Assembly (NCBI RefSeq): GCF_000224145.3
Contig: NC_020168.2
Location: 3,128,554 to 3,192,553 of the forward strand
From: Ciona intestinalis
Lineage: Eukaryota > Chordata > Ascidiacea > Phlebobranchia > Cionidae
Reading direction: 5' to 3'
Length of the DNA stretch: 64,000 bases
The position numbers were made by a program, and so were the translations under genes. The notes under the pieces are model-generated. The model was not told the origin of the DNA. It saw only the letters and a list, made by a program, of their open reading frames with translations, and made no database searches. The number at the start of each line of letters is the position of its first letter. Within the stretch, counting starts at the first letter, position 1. Below are positions 46,701 to 58,002 of the stretch, one piece after another.

Positions 46701-48722
46701 GGAAAGAGCTGGACCAAGTTTCCATGCTTGCATAAGCAGAGGGAAGTTCCATGGTATGATCTGCCCACATACACCAACTGGTTCATGGCGGGTGTAGGCG
46801 TGAGCATTGCCGTCTGAAAAGCAAATAACCTTAAACTTTTGTTTGCATATTGGAATAGTACAACGTGGCAGTTGAGTTTTAAGAAGCCATCAAGATCCTA
46901 CACGGAAGTTGAAACACTTCCTGAATTACACTGATAAGGACTACTCAAATAAAGCCAAAGAAACTACATATACTGTTAAAGCTCAAATCACTGGTATATT
47001 GCTCGATCATGTTTCTATTCAGGTCCTATACAAAATTGTATGTTTCTATCTTTTGTTTTTTTTTCAATGTTACAGTATTCTATGCTTGGCTTAACCAGTG
47101 TGTGTTTTATATTATGTCTATATTGTTGCATATATTATTTCTGTGTTGTGAGGTAGACTGTCAATGTCTAAGTTTTAAGTTAGTAGATGAAGACTTTTAT
47201 TGAACAACAGTTAAAAACTACTGTTTTTGAATAAAGAGTAAAGACATTCAACAATCACTTTTAACAGTTTTTATTTAAAAATAACTCACTACTCACCCAT
47301 TGGGATAAGTTTGCCATGATTCTTGTCAGCGAAACCTGCATAATACCTGAAAAAAAAACATAGTATAAAATTTATTTTCAAATGCAGTTGCCAAGCACAG
47401 AATTGAAAAAAACAAATAAAATCCTGTAAAATTGGTAAATTAAATAGCAATATATACCTGTAGCATCTGATCACAAGCTCAAGATCAACATTATATGAAA
47501 CATTGTACGGTTTCCCATTATCCAAGGTCTCCAAACTCTACAAAGATAATGACCACTTTAATTCTGCTGTGTTGAGTCTAAGAGTTTTACCATGGATATG
47601 CTTTAGTAAAAGCAAGCAAATTTACCTAAATTTATTTCAAGTAGGCCTGTCCAGTTATTTTAAATTTAAATGTCATGAATTTTACTACAGGTTTAAACTG
47701 CTAATGATTGAATAAAAGTACACCAATTTCCAAAAAAGTAAAAATGCATGTTTTATATGCTGGTGGCCCATTTGATTCTGGGGCATAAAACTATTAGGAA
47801 TAAATTTTACGGCAAGAATATGTCGGTCTCTGTTAATAAGGTCTGCAAGTTTGTTGAGCAACACTCCTCTTTGTGAAGCATCCATAGTTCTCCATGGTGA
47901 GCCAAGTTTAAATGCCTCACTTGCTGCTTTTACAGCAAGATCTACATCAGCCTATGTGATTATCATAAATATAATTAAGTTTTTTTAATAATAGCATTTT
48001 TAAACAAATGTAATTAATGAATGAATAAATGTAATTTTCTTTATCTTTGCAGGGCTAGAAAGAGTGTTCTGTTTCATACACTTCATGCCAGCTTGAGAGT
48101 TACCATGTATGTTTGTGGGTGGTTATTTTACTTTTTTGTTCTTTTTTATGTATGCCTAATAATTTGGACAACTCATTAGTGACCACTGTTAGACACATAC
48201 GCCCACAATGATAGCAGCGAGGAGCCTTGAACCTATTACCTTTAGGTTAGAGGCAGGCGCACTAACCACTTTGCCACGACGCCAGTTGTAATTACTGTCA
48301 TTTTGCTGCTAATTCCCACCTCTTTGCGGTTTAATTAATCTGACTTTACAGTATTCGAAGATATAAAACAATTTATTTCATGGTCATTTTTTTGTGAAAA
48401 ACATCAATTGCATAAAAACCACAAGACTTTTTATTGTCTACAACCATTAGTTATTTGTAACAGATTTTATTCTCAGTAAATCACCTTGTCTCCTTCCTGA
48501 ATGTCACAAATCTTTTCCTCTGTACATGGATTGATGGTCGCGAACGTCTTACCACTGATCGAATTACGCCACTCATTATTTATAAAAATCTAAAAAAATG
48601 AAGGTTTTATATAAATTTATAAAATATGTTGACGTAAATTGCCAAATTTAAAAAAATCACAATACAAAACTTACCTGAGTGTACTGAATCTTTGGCTTCA
48701 AAATTGGATCGGGAAGAGACAT
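40729..48722 (-). CDS. NAD-dependent aldehyde dehydrogenase, ALDH1/ALDH2 family, complete
   Basis: Oxidises aldehydes to carboxylic acids with NAD+. Thirteen exons: 48675-48722, 48485-48589, 47811-47951, 47458-47537, 47297-47346, 46623-46813, 44114-44227, 43605-43754, 43275-43412, 42302-42466, 41516-41673, 41090-41204, 40729-40761. They total 1488 nt, 495 aa, all in phase. Catalytic features: PWNFP asparagine (about N164), FTGSTE, the general base in TLELGGKSP (E263) and nucleophile GQCCCAGSR (C297), with the family's 34-residue spacing. The core resembles ALDH2/ALDH1B1, and it ends TPSKNS like vertebrate PQKNS. The N-terminus [16 protein letters not shown] is ALDH1A-like, with no mitochondrial presequence, so a cytosolic enzyme is inferred. 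Retinal could be a substrate, but the sequence alone cannot say. The intron before exon 7 is 2.4 kb. Confidence 0.95.
41011..41067. repeat. 28-bp tandem duplication in ALDH intron 12
   Basis: AACTATGTGGAATTCTCTAG followed by TAAGTGT occurs twice in a row, about 23 bp from the exon 12 donor. Confidence 0.9.
44260..44480 (+). mobile_element. tRNA-derived SINE in the large ALDH intron
   Basis: Head ACTGTGGCATAGTGGTTAGC and GAAGTAATGAGTCCAAGGCT; core CGACAATTGCTCCAACCCAG; A-rich run; AATCACCCACAAAGTAACAT. Confidence 0.85.
45675..45830. repeat. about 57-bp minisatellite, 2-3 copies, in the large ALDH intron
   Basis: Units share AAAATGTATTGTCACAAATA and AATGTTTAATTTGAAAATGT. Confidence 0.8.
48010..48290 (-). 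mobile_element. tRNA-derived SINE in ALDH intron 2
   Basis: Reverse copy: TTTATCTTTGCAGGGCTAGA, CATACACTTCATGCCAGCTT, ACACATACGCCCACAATGAT, and head ACTAACCACTTTGCCACGAC. Confidence 0.85.
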
Positions 48723-50231
48723 AATCAATCTTTAAGATACAGAAAACTAATGAACGAAAAATCTAGACAAAACACAGTAACTCTTAGCGCCGAAAATTAT
48801 CAACCAAAATGGCAAAGAATTCCAGCTGTACAGCGCAAATATCTATGTTGTGATATAGTTGTACATGAAGTCACGGAAAACATGCAAAACAACTCATAAC
48901 ATAAAAGCGTGACATCTATCAGTTTCTCCAAGTTTGCACGAATGCCGCCGATAATGAGTCCACCCTAGACTGCTACAGCTGCCGCTGACGACTGACGTAG
49001 CCAGCCTTCTTCGTTGGAAATTCCTGAGTACCCAAGAACTTTTGTGGCAGGCGTTTGCCGTTTACCATTAATTAGTCTTCAGCGTCGATAAATCAAAGTG
49101 ACATACTTTTCTATAATAGTATAAAGGGTTTTAGGGTTACATACTTTAAAGTTGTAGGCCTATACCTTTCTATAAAAATATCGCGCCTAACTGTAAAGTA
49201 CTGTAATACAAAAAAAGTGTATTGAACATTACAGCGAAATAAAAAGTTGCAAGTCATTATTTGCCGTGGCAGTTACTCATTAACAGGATAATGCCGGTTG
49301 CCAATTCAGCATTACCTGTGGATAGACTTTCCTTGTGGGCAGGTAAAGGGGATACAAAATGTCAGTTTATACTTTTTACAATGGGACATGTTCAGGAAAT
49401 GTGTTTTAAGATGAGTCACGAATGCAGTTGATCGCTCGTTTATATAGTTCGATATAAACAAAACCTGTTTGTGTATGCCCGTAGCTTCGGACGTTTTTTA
49501 GACAAACATGGTTTAATTTTAAATAATTTGCACGAACCAATTATGGCATACTTTCACATAACACTGTGCAAGTAGCCTACTCTAAATGTTGTTCCACCAA
49601 TGAACTGAACACTTAAATCGTATTTATAAATACTCGCGGTTTTATTACTGTTCGAGGGTAACCGAATTCTGCTCAACTTTTGGCAGACCGATCGGGATTT
49701 TGCATTACGAAATTTTCTTTTTCTCTTTCAAAAACGAAAGGTTACAATGTAATTCCCCTTTCCTTTGACGCAATATCACTTTAAGAGAACAAAACAATAT
49801 CTCATTTTGGTCTTTCTCGCCCAAGGTAATGATGACTTTTGTAGCTAACCGAAGCCGCAGCCAAAATGCTTACAATAAATCTAAAGCCGATATTTTTATT
49901 TGCTGTGAACGTAAATTTTTATATTTTTATTTGCTGTTAACGTACATTTCGATATTTTTATTTGCCGTGAACGTAAATGAAAGTTAGGGCATTTAAACAG
50001 TTGCTTGTAAAACATAATTTTAGGGTTGTATTGTAAAATTGTACTATGGGGAATCCCCGAAAACAAAACGTTACTGTGTTTGTTATTAATAGGCCATGTG
50101 AACATTACTATTTTAAAGAAAATACATTTTTGTTGATAAACTTAAATTAAAATCCTTCTTTTTCCAAGAAAGGCATCCAGACTGCACCAGCTGTACTTAT
50201 TGTTACAAAAGAGAGCTCATAAACCAGCAAA
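48723..50231. other. divergent spacer between ALDH and acyl-CoA synthetase start codons
   Basis: About 1.5 kb separates the two start codons, which point away from each other, so both promoters must lie here. I see no SINE or MITE in it, unlike most spacers of the window. A degenerate minisatellite of about 35 bp in three copies (TATTTTTATTTGCTGTGAACGTA-like, shown here only as its core TTTTTATTTGCTGTGAACGT) lies at 49889-49979. No TATA box or factor site is claimed. Confidence 0.6.
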
Positions 50232-53200
50232 ATGATCTTGCAAAACCCACACCCTACTGTGGTTATTCCAGATACCTCTATCAGCACTTACATGATGAAG
50301 AACTTAGCAGTCCATGGAAACCGTGTTGCATTGGTGGGGAGTTATAAACTACATTTGTTATTTAGTCTTTATTTATATTTTAAAAAAGAAAATTTATATT
50401 TTAACAATGTATGTCGTCCAACCTTAGATTATTATTTTACACGGTAAACAGAAGTAAATATACTGGTTTTATCATCGCATGGCTGTGGGCAAGCTACCAC
50501 TATTCCACAGTACCAACATATACATAACAAGAGTATACTCTGGTGCAGCATTAATGGCTATAACTTAAATTATGGAGACAAATCAGAAGTCCGGCGCCAT
50601 GGCATAGTGTTTAGCGCGCCTGCCTGTAACCCAGAGATAATGGGTTCAAGACTCAATGCTGTTACCATTGTGGGCGTATGTGTCTTTGGACAAGACACTT
50701 AACGGCAACTGCTCCAACCCAGCGGTCACTAGTGGGTTGTCCAAATTATAAGCCATTTGTAAAAAAAACAAAAACACCCACATCACCCACAAGGTAACAT
50801 GCCTGGTAACTAGTAAGCTGGCACGAGGTGTTAAACCTGTGTGTCTTTTTCCGGTTACGCAAGGATAAAGTAAGTTACATTTACATTCAATAGGCTATAT
50901 ATACTGTATATAGTGTTCGATTTATTTTTACTTTATATTGCCACTTACTTTTCTAAGATTGATGGAGAGACTGGGCAAACTTACACATTCGCTGAGATTA
51001 GACAAGATGTAATTAAATGCAGCAGTGAGCTTGTACGCCTGGGTGTTCAACCTGGAGATATGGTTTGCATGTGTTGTGCCAACTGTTTGGAGTATGCAGT
51101 GGTTGTTATTGCTGCTGCAGCATGTGCTGCTGTGGTGACAACTTGCAATCCTAACTACACTACAGGTTATTGCATTTACGTATGAATGATAATTTGGATA
51201 ACCCTTTGGTGACCATTTGGTTGAAGTAATTATTTCTAAAGGGGTGATTTTTTAACGCACATGTTAAACATTATTCGAATGCATCAATGTAACTTATCAT
51301 TTCTGTTAAAGCAGCGCAACAACAGTCAATATAACACAGGTGCTGTTAATTTTTTATATTACTAAGTATGGTTAAAAGATTGGACAACCCATAAAAGACC
51401 ACTAAGTTGAAGCAATCATAGAAGCATAATTAATTGCGTGTAAACAAATTTTCGATTTTTTTTTTAGCCAAAGCAGTCTTTTGCGGCTAGTCTAAATACA
51501 CTCCTTTGTATCTTTAACCATGACCAATGTTGCATTCAAATATGTTTCAGATGAATTGATCAAACAGTTATCGCATTCCCAACCACTAATGGTGTTTTGC
51601 AATGCCGATAATTACTCACAGTTGAAAAAGGTGGCTAAACATGTATCTTCAATAAAGGTATATGATCTGTAACTTAGTGGCATTATGTGTAAAACATTAA
51701 CACATACATTATATTCTCTATGGATGAGGTCCTTGCAGAGAACCTAGGATTTTGGCAAGATTAGGCCCATCACCCAAATATTCAAATTATTTATACATAA
51801 AAGTATGAATGAATGTAACTTACATACTTATTGTGGTCCAGCACATCTTTACATCTTCTACGTCGATCAAAACAAGATCCATCCAGGATTTAATAAGAGA
51901 TGGAACCAGCCAGGGTAAGTGAAACTTTGTTACTCTGCTTCTGTTTTATTTGAACAGTTAAAAGTTTTCAAATCTGCTAGATTTTTTGTATTTTAATACA
52001 AAACATTTTCCATAACAGATATTAATATTAATATTTTTTAGGTACACATTAATATTAACGCGCACTAGTAATTTTGCCAACCAATATACTAAGTTAGTAA
52101 CAGTATATTTATTTTTAAGTCGATTTTTGACTGGAATATTCTGTTCTTTACAAGTGAGACCGGATTTGACCTATTATCCCGGTAACTTAGACAAATTAGA
52201 TCACTTAATCATATATTTACATTTTTCACGTTTCATTTTTCCTGCTTTGTTTAGAATACCCAATAGAGAGAAAAGTGGAACCAAAAGAAGACACATTTCT
52301 TTTACCTTATTCAAGTGGAACAACTGGTTTACCAAAAGGAGTCATGCTTACTCATACAAACTTTATATCCATTATTGAACTAAGCAGGTGAACACCAAGT
52401 ACAGTGTTTACCCGATAATTCAGTGTTGCCCAAAGTTTTCAATCTGCAAATCTATTAATTCTGTAGCTGGGTTTTAAGTGTCTTCTTTAACATATGCAAC
52501 ATAATAATATTTTGCAATAAAACCTAACATTAAATTACTCTTAATGCAACATTGTATGTTTGTAAACAGTCGTATGGGCAGTTTTTTATACCATCATAGA
52601 AAATTAGTATGTTTAAAAATTTCAGAGAAAAATGGCCAATTTAATCGATGTTTAATTTGTCATTATTTTGATAGGGTTGGATTCCCCCAAACTGGAAATG
52701 ATGTTTTGCATCTTGTTTTACCTCAGTTCCATATCTATGGGATGATGATGACAATGTGTACTCTTGCACAAGGCTCCAGGATGGTCATTTGTAAAAGATT
52801 TACTGTGGAATCGTTTTTCAAAATGGTGGAAAAATATAAGGTTGGTTTTAAAGGCATGCATGTTTTTAGAAAGCTTGAAGCTGAAACTGCTGCAAAGCTT
52901 TACTGAAGTAAACTATAGTAACTTTTTCAGATGAGGTAGTTTAGATTAAGGTAATCTGTGTGTTTTATTTAAATTTAATAATTTACTGACATTCTTTCTT
53001 ACCTGTTTAACATAGTTTTTTATTGTATACATATGTATAGCATATTATATAATTGTTTCTAATTTACTGACACTGTGCTGAAACCCCTTTTTTGTTTACA
53101 TCATGCTTAATTAGCAATAAGATTTGATTCCCACTTACATGTTTTAGATAAACCTCTGTGTTTCTGTTCCACCAATGGTGCTTGCCATGTACAATAGCAC

Positions 53201-55997
53201 CTTGCATTCCAAATATGACTTGTCTTCACTTAAGAAAGTAATATCTGGCGCTGCACCTTTACCACTCACTGTAGCTGAAGATGTGCAAAAGAAAATGAAT
53301 CTCGAAATTGCCCAGGGTATGGTTAATATGACGATGCAGGCGGTCTGGTCTATATCTTAGGTCACCTTTCTGTGTTACCTGTAGGGCCTTGAATAAAAAA
53401 TATCCCTAAATTAATTTTTAACAGCAAAAAATTTATTCTATCCCTAATTTTGTTTAACTATGTGTTGGTCCACACTGGAATTTCTACACGACATTGGTCA
53501 GTAATCATTCCAACCAGTAAGTTATATCTGTATTATATGATGTGCAAACTGTCCTTGCTTCCTGTGATTTAAAAAAATTATGTCTTTAGGTTGGGGTTTA
53601 TCTGAAGCAGTTCCTCTTTCCACTTGCTATGTTAGTGGCATTCCATTAAATTCGGTTGGACTTTTACCGCCCAACACATTTTTAAAGGTGAATTACTCGA
53701 CCCAGAATAATGTTTGATGTTTAATAGTGCTTTTTTTCTTGGGTCATAAACCTAAGAAAAAAATAAATAATTTTTTTATAAATTATAATACAATTGAATT
53801 GAATTAAATGTAACTTACTTTATTCACGCGTGACCGGATAATGGCAGTCGCTATAACACAGGTGTTCTGTTTTATAAATCTTGTACCAGCTTACAAGTTA
53901 CCATGTATGTTACTTTGTGGGTAATTATCACTAACACTTTTCCATTTAAACATGCTTAACCTTTGTTAACTACAAAAAGGCGGTAAAGGACAGATACAGT
54001 TATGTTGCTTGCAATAATACAAAAGCTAGGATTTAAAAATGTTGTTTACTTTTACCTTCACTCTGGGTTTTCGTATAACTTGCATTGTGTGGCCTGGTGG
54101 GATATTTCTTTTCAACAATACTGGAATAAACAAATTTAATCTTTGTTTAGTGTGTTGACCCTGATAGTGGAAGAGAACTCGGCCCAAATGAAGAAGGGGA
54201 AATCTGTTGTAAAGGACCACAGGTAACCGCATATGTATTACATATTATATAAATATAAAAGTCGTTTTCTGGCAGCGCGAGGATAAAGTAAGTTTACATT
54301 CATTCAACGGGTTGAAATTTTCTCTGCAATGTTTTGTAGTGCTAGATTCTGGCACTTTCTATATGGTTTATATATTACATTCTATGTTTGTTTTATTTAC
54401 TTTGTTTTTTTTGACATCTTAATAATACCTAAATAATTATTTTGTTATTTTAAAAAACGATTCATCCCAATGCCTATGGTTCTGTCAATAAAATAGTAAC
54501 ATGTTAATGGCGTTTCAGCATTTCAAAACATTTGCATTGAGTTTTTTAAATTAAGGTAATGAAGGGATATTACAAGAATCCAACAGCTACCAAACAATGC
54601 ATTGACTATGATGGTTGGTTTCACACAGGAGATATTGGTTACTTTGATGAACTTGGCTTCATTTATATTGTTGACAGGCTGAAGGAACTAATCAAATATA
54701 AAGGATTCCAGGTCGCTTAAAATGTTTGTGTTTAATATGCTTATAGCTTAAATGAAACTAATTATTGTTGGCGCTTCAATTATTAAAATATTATTTTAGC
54801 GTATGTGTCCTTGGGCAAGACACTTAACGAGAATTGCTCCAACCCAGTGGTCACTAATGGGTTGTCCAAATTATCAGCCATACATAAAAAAAATGAAAAA
54901 ATCCAAAAAAATAATCACCCACAAAGTAACATACATGGTAACTCGTAAGCTGGCATGAGGTGTTAAACCCGGGTGATAACGACTGTCGTTTTCCGGCCAC
55001 GCGAGGATAAAGTAAGTTACATTCATTCATTCATTAGTGTGTTCCTGGGCAGGACACCTAATGGTAATTAATTCAACTCGGTGTTTCTAAAATTCAAACA
55101 GAAATAAAAGAAAAACTAATACATAAACATCCACAAAATTGACATATGTGGTAACTAACTAGTATATTTTGGTTATCATGTTTCATACACCTTGTGCCAA
55201 ATTACTAATTACCAATTAGATAACTTTGTTAGCTATTTTTTGTTTGGCTGGCAAAACAGATCTCTAAAAGTCTGGCACAACGATGCACAAGCCCACAAAG
55301 GTAGCAGAACATTGTGGGGATAAAACATTCGGAAACTATTATTTAGGTTGCACCTGCTGAGTTAGAAGCTATGTTACTGGACCATCCAGACATTACAGAT
55401 GTTGCTGTCATTGGAGTGCCTGATGTAGAAGCAGGGGAAGTCCCTAAAGCGTTCCTCGTAAAATCAAGACCTTCTCTAACAGCTTCTGAAATCCATAAAT
55501 TTCTGGAAGGTAAAAATATTATTTAACTATGATGCCTATAACCCAGAGGTACTGGGTTCAAGGCTCTTCGCTGTTACCATTGTGGGCATGTCCTTGGACA
55601 AGACACCTAACAGCAATTGCTCCAACCCAGTGGTCACTGATAGGGTGTCCAGATTATCAGCCACACATAAAAAAATTCAAAAAATTCAAAAAAATATTCC
55701 CCTACAAAGTAACATACTTGATAACTCGTAAGCTGGCAAGATGTGTATGAAAAAGAACTCCCTTGTTTAACGACTGTCATTTTCAAGCCACACGAAAATA
55801 AAGCAAGTTACATTTATTACGCGAGTTTCTTTTGTATTTTATTTCATTGAATTGTTTTACCTTCAGGTCGCGTATCCAAGTTTAAGTACTTGAGAGGGGG
55901 TGTGGAGTTTGTTGACATCATACCTAAGAGTGCAAGTGGTAAGATACTACGCAGGGAACTCAGAGCAAAAGAAAAACTTAAAAAATCAAAACTTTAA
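50232..55997 (+). CDS. 4-coumarate-CoA-ligase/luciferase-like acyl-CoA synthetase, peroxisomal, complete
   Basis: An ANL-superfamily enzyme that activates a carboxylic acid as acyl-AMP and transfers it to CoA. Exons: 50232-50333, 50958-51165, 51551-51657, 51842-51914, 52255-52387, 52675-52840, 53148-53316, 53590-53687, 54151-54222, 54556-54711, 55347-55509, 55867-55997. They total 1578 nt, 525 aa, all in phase. Motifs in order: AMP-binding loop [12 protein letters not shown] (about 182-193), [21 protein letters not shown] (usual YGxTE aromatic replaced by W), [33 protein letters not shown], and the adenylation lysine in [13 protein letters not shown] (K508). The protein ends KKSKL, a canonical PTS1 peroxisomal signal. 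The 4CL-type FHIYG replaces the firefly luciferin-site HHGFG, so light emission is not implied. Substrate is unknown. Confidence 0.95.
50590..50885 (+). mobile_element. tRNA-derived SINE in acyl-CoA synthetase intron 1
   Basis: Full copy: CCGGCGCCATGGCATAGTGT, GAGATAATGGGTTCAAGACT, ACTTAACGGCAACTGCTCCA, GCTGGCACGAGGTGTTAAAC, ACGCAAGGATAAAGTAAGTT. Confidence 0.9.
54795..55035 (+). mobile_element. tRNA-derived SINE, core and tail
   Basis: GCGTATGTGTCCTTGGGCAA, AACCCAGTGGTCACTAATGG, GGCCACGCGAGGATAAAGTA and terminal ATTCATTCATTCATT repeats. Confidence 0.85.
55530..55825 (+). mobile_element. tRNA-derived SINE in the last acyl-CoA synthetase intron
   Basis: GATGCCTATAACCCAGAGGT, ACTGGGTTCAAGGCTCTTCG, AATTGCTCCAACCCAGTGGT, CACACGAAAATAAAGCAAGT. 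Confidence 0.85.
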
Positions 55998-56012
55998 TTT
56001 AAAGAACCAGTG

Positions 56013-56018
56013 AATAAA
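56013..56018 (+). terminator. polyadenylation signal AATAAA of the acyl-CoA synthetase
   Basis: AATAAA lies 16 bases after the TAA stop. It is the first hexamer downstream. A cleavage site is not visible from sequence alone. Confidence 0.5.
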
Positions 56019-56447
56019 TGAATTTTCTTCATGGCTGAATTTTAAGGTCAGAATTTCTGGATCTATAGATTAATTGAAATGACAAAACCATGTTGTTTAA
56101 TGTAGCTAAATAACTTTAATTTGTTTATTTTCACATGACGGGCCAACGATAGTTGTTACAACACAGGTGTTCTGTTTCATACACCTTTTTCCCGAATATG
56201 AGTTACTATATGTATGTAACTTTAAAAATGATTGTATTTTCCTTGTGGCTGGCAATATTATGTAGCTTTATACAATATATGCAAATATGCAATTGTGTAA
56301 TTAAAACTTTACCCGACCTCTTCACAAGTGGAATAGATATAATTATTTTACTCAGTTCGGTTTCCTGAAAAAAAAATTAAGGTCTAGTGTGGGATGGTAG
56401 TTTAAACAACAAAGCATGATATTTTGTGTGTTCTTTAAGATATAATA

Positions 56448-56626
56448 TGGTAGGAGAATATGGGACACCTTTTCATTCTATTTTCTCGTTCCGTTTGGTA
56501 GAAAACAAAGAACATTCAAAGACCGTATGCTCACGACCGTTGTAAATTGTTTAAAACACGACCAGATATACGAATAGTGTGGGTTTAATAAGGTGTCCCA
56601 TCTTCCCCCACTCTACTATACTACGA
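56448..56626. mobile_element. palindromic MITE
   Basis: Ends TATGGTAGGAGAATATGGGA and GTCCCATCTTCCCCCACTCT. Confidence 0.8.
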
Positions 56627-56649
56627 TACGCTATAGAGCAGGAATTGTT

Positions 56650-56955
56650 TCGGCGCCGTGGCACAATGGTTAGCGCTTGCCTCTATCCTACAGGGTTTGG
56701 GTTCAAGACTCGTCGCTGCTACCATTGCGGGTATATTTGTCCTAACGTAAGACACTTAAGGGAAATTGCTCGAGTCCAATTGTCAGCCATACGAAAGGCA
56801 AAAAATAAAAAATTTAAAAAAAAGAATTTTCGAGGAAGTAATCGTAACTTTATTTGAGTGACATTACGCTGGTTTTTATTCTTACGTGCTAAAGCGGGAC
56901 CGAGGTCAAAGTGTATATAAAACAGGACACCCAGGTTATAAAGAATGTCGTTGCC
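56650..56955 (+). mobile_element. tRNA-derived SINE
   Basis: TCGGCGCCGTGGCACAATGG, GGGTTTGGGTTCAAGACTCG, GCTGCTACCATTGCGGGTAT. It starts just after a MITE ends. Confidence 0.85.
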
Positions 56956-58002
56956 CTACCCCATTCTAGAAGTGCTTCTCGCATTATTTAGGGCGTACAG
57001 TTTGAGTCCAAAGGATATAAAAGTTACTGTTATTTACGATCGAAATATTTTATTTAAATGATATTCGCTCAAATCTACGAATTTTCCCCAAAATCGTTTA
57101 GAAATTTAAGTGCTTCTGAAACATAGGCTATGGCTATGGCACAGAAAAAATGACGTTGCTATAAACAAATCACGTAAATAAACGCTATAAATAAAAACAC
57201 TGTCCTCATTTTATGCCGACACACGGTCGAGGAATGGCAGTTGGTATGTCTCGGAAAGTGTTTAGGTGCTACGTGTGTAAATAATCAAAGTCATTTTTTG
57301 GTACTATAGTGATATAACGATTTACCGTTGGTATAACAGTTATCTAAAACTTTTTAATAGTATTTGTTTTGTTGCGTAATGCATTACAAGACTTACATGT
57401 CACTGTATGCATTGCAGTCTTTATGCGTTTCGTTTGTTTTCATTTGTCTAAATAAACAGCGAAACGGACGGAAATGAAAGAAAAGGCGATAGTATACGTT
57501 TACGAATAAATGGGTTGAAAAAATGGAACACCAGCGTAACGTCACTCATGATTTTTAACGGAAGTTTTAAATCGGAGGTATATAGTCTAACAGGTGTGGC
57601 TTGCTTTGTACTGTTAACCAAGAAATCAGATTTTTAAGCCGACCTAATTTGCTTGTTAAATAAAACGAATCGCAAAGCGTGCGGTTTAACAGGCTAAAAA
57701 AGTATTTAGTAAATTTTACTGCGAAAGTGCATTAAGCGTAATCTAGAGCGGCCTAAGATAAGATAACGAAAACGATATTAACCAGGAACTACGAGGTAAT
57801 TGGTAGTGATTAGCATATTGAATATAACTGCAGCAGTATAAAAATAATAAAGATTTTTACAGCAAAAAGTTTAGATTTTGTTGGTGTGTTCTATTATGCT
57901 AGTGCTATTATGCTAAGTGAAACTCTACTGAAATAAAGAAGATTTAAATAAAAGTACTTACACCGTTGGACGTACAGGAAGGTGCTTTTAGGAAGACCAG
58001 TG

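Larger units (their letters stand above)
55998..58002. other. spacer between acyl-CoA synthetase and ZP gene
   Basis: Two kilobases with a SINE fragment (about 56110-56225, minus), a MITE (56448-56626), a plus-strand SINE (about 56650-56955) and about 1 kb of unique AT-rich sequence before the ZP start, which probably contains that gene's promoter. No coding exon seen. Confidence 0.6.

Noticed and set aside
52855..52906. Extension of the acyl-CoA synthetase exon at 52675-52840 to a stop at 52906
   Set aside because: The GT donor at 52841 and the phase-matched acceptor at 53148 restore the conserved protein; the extension is intron read-through.
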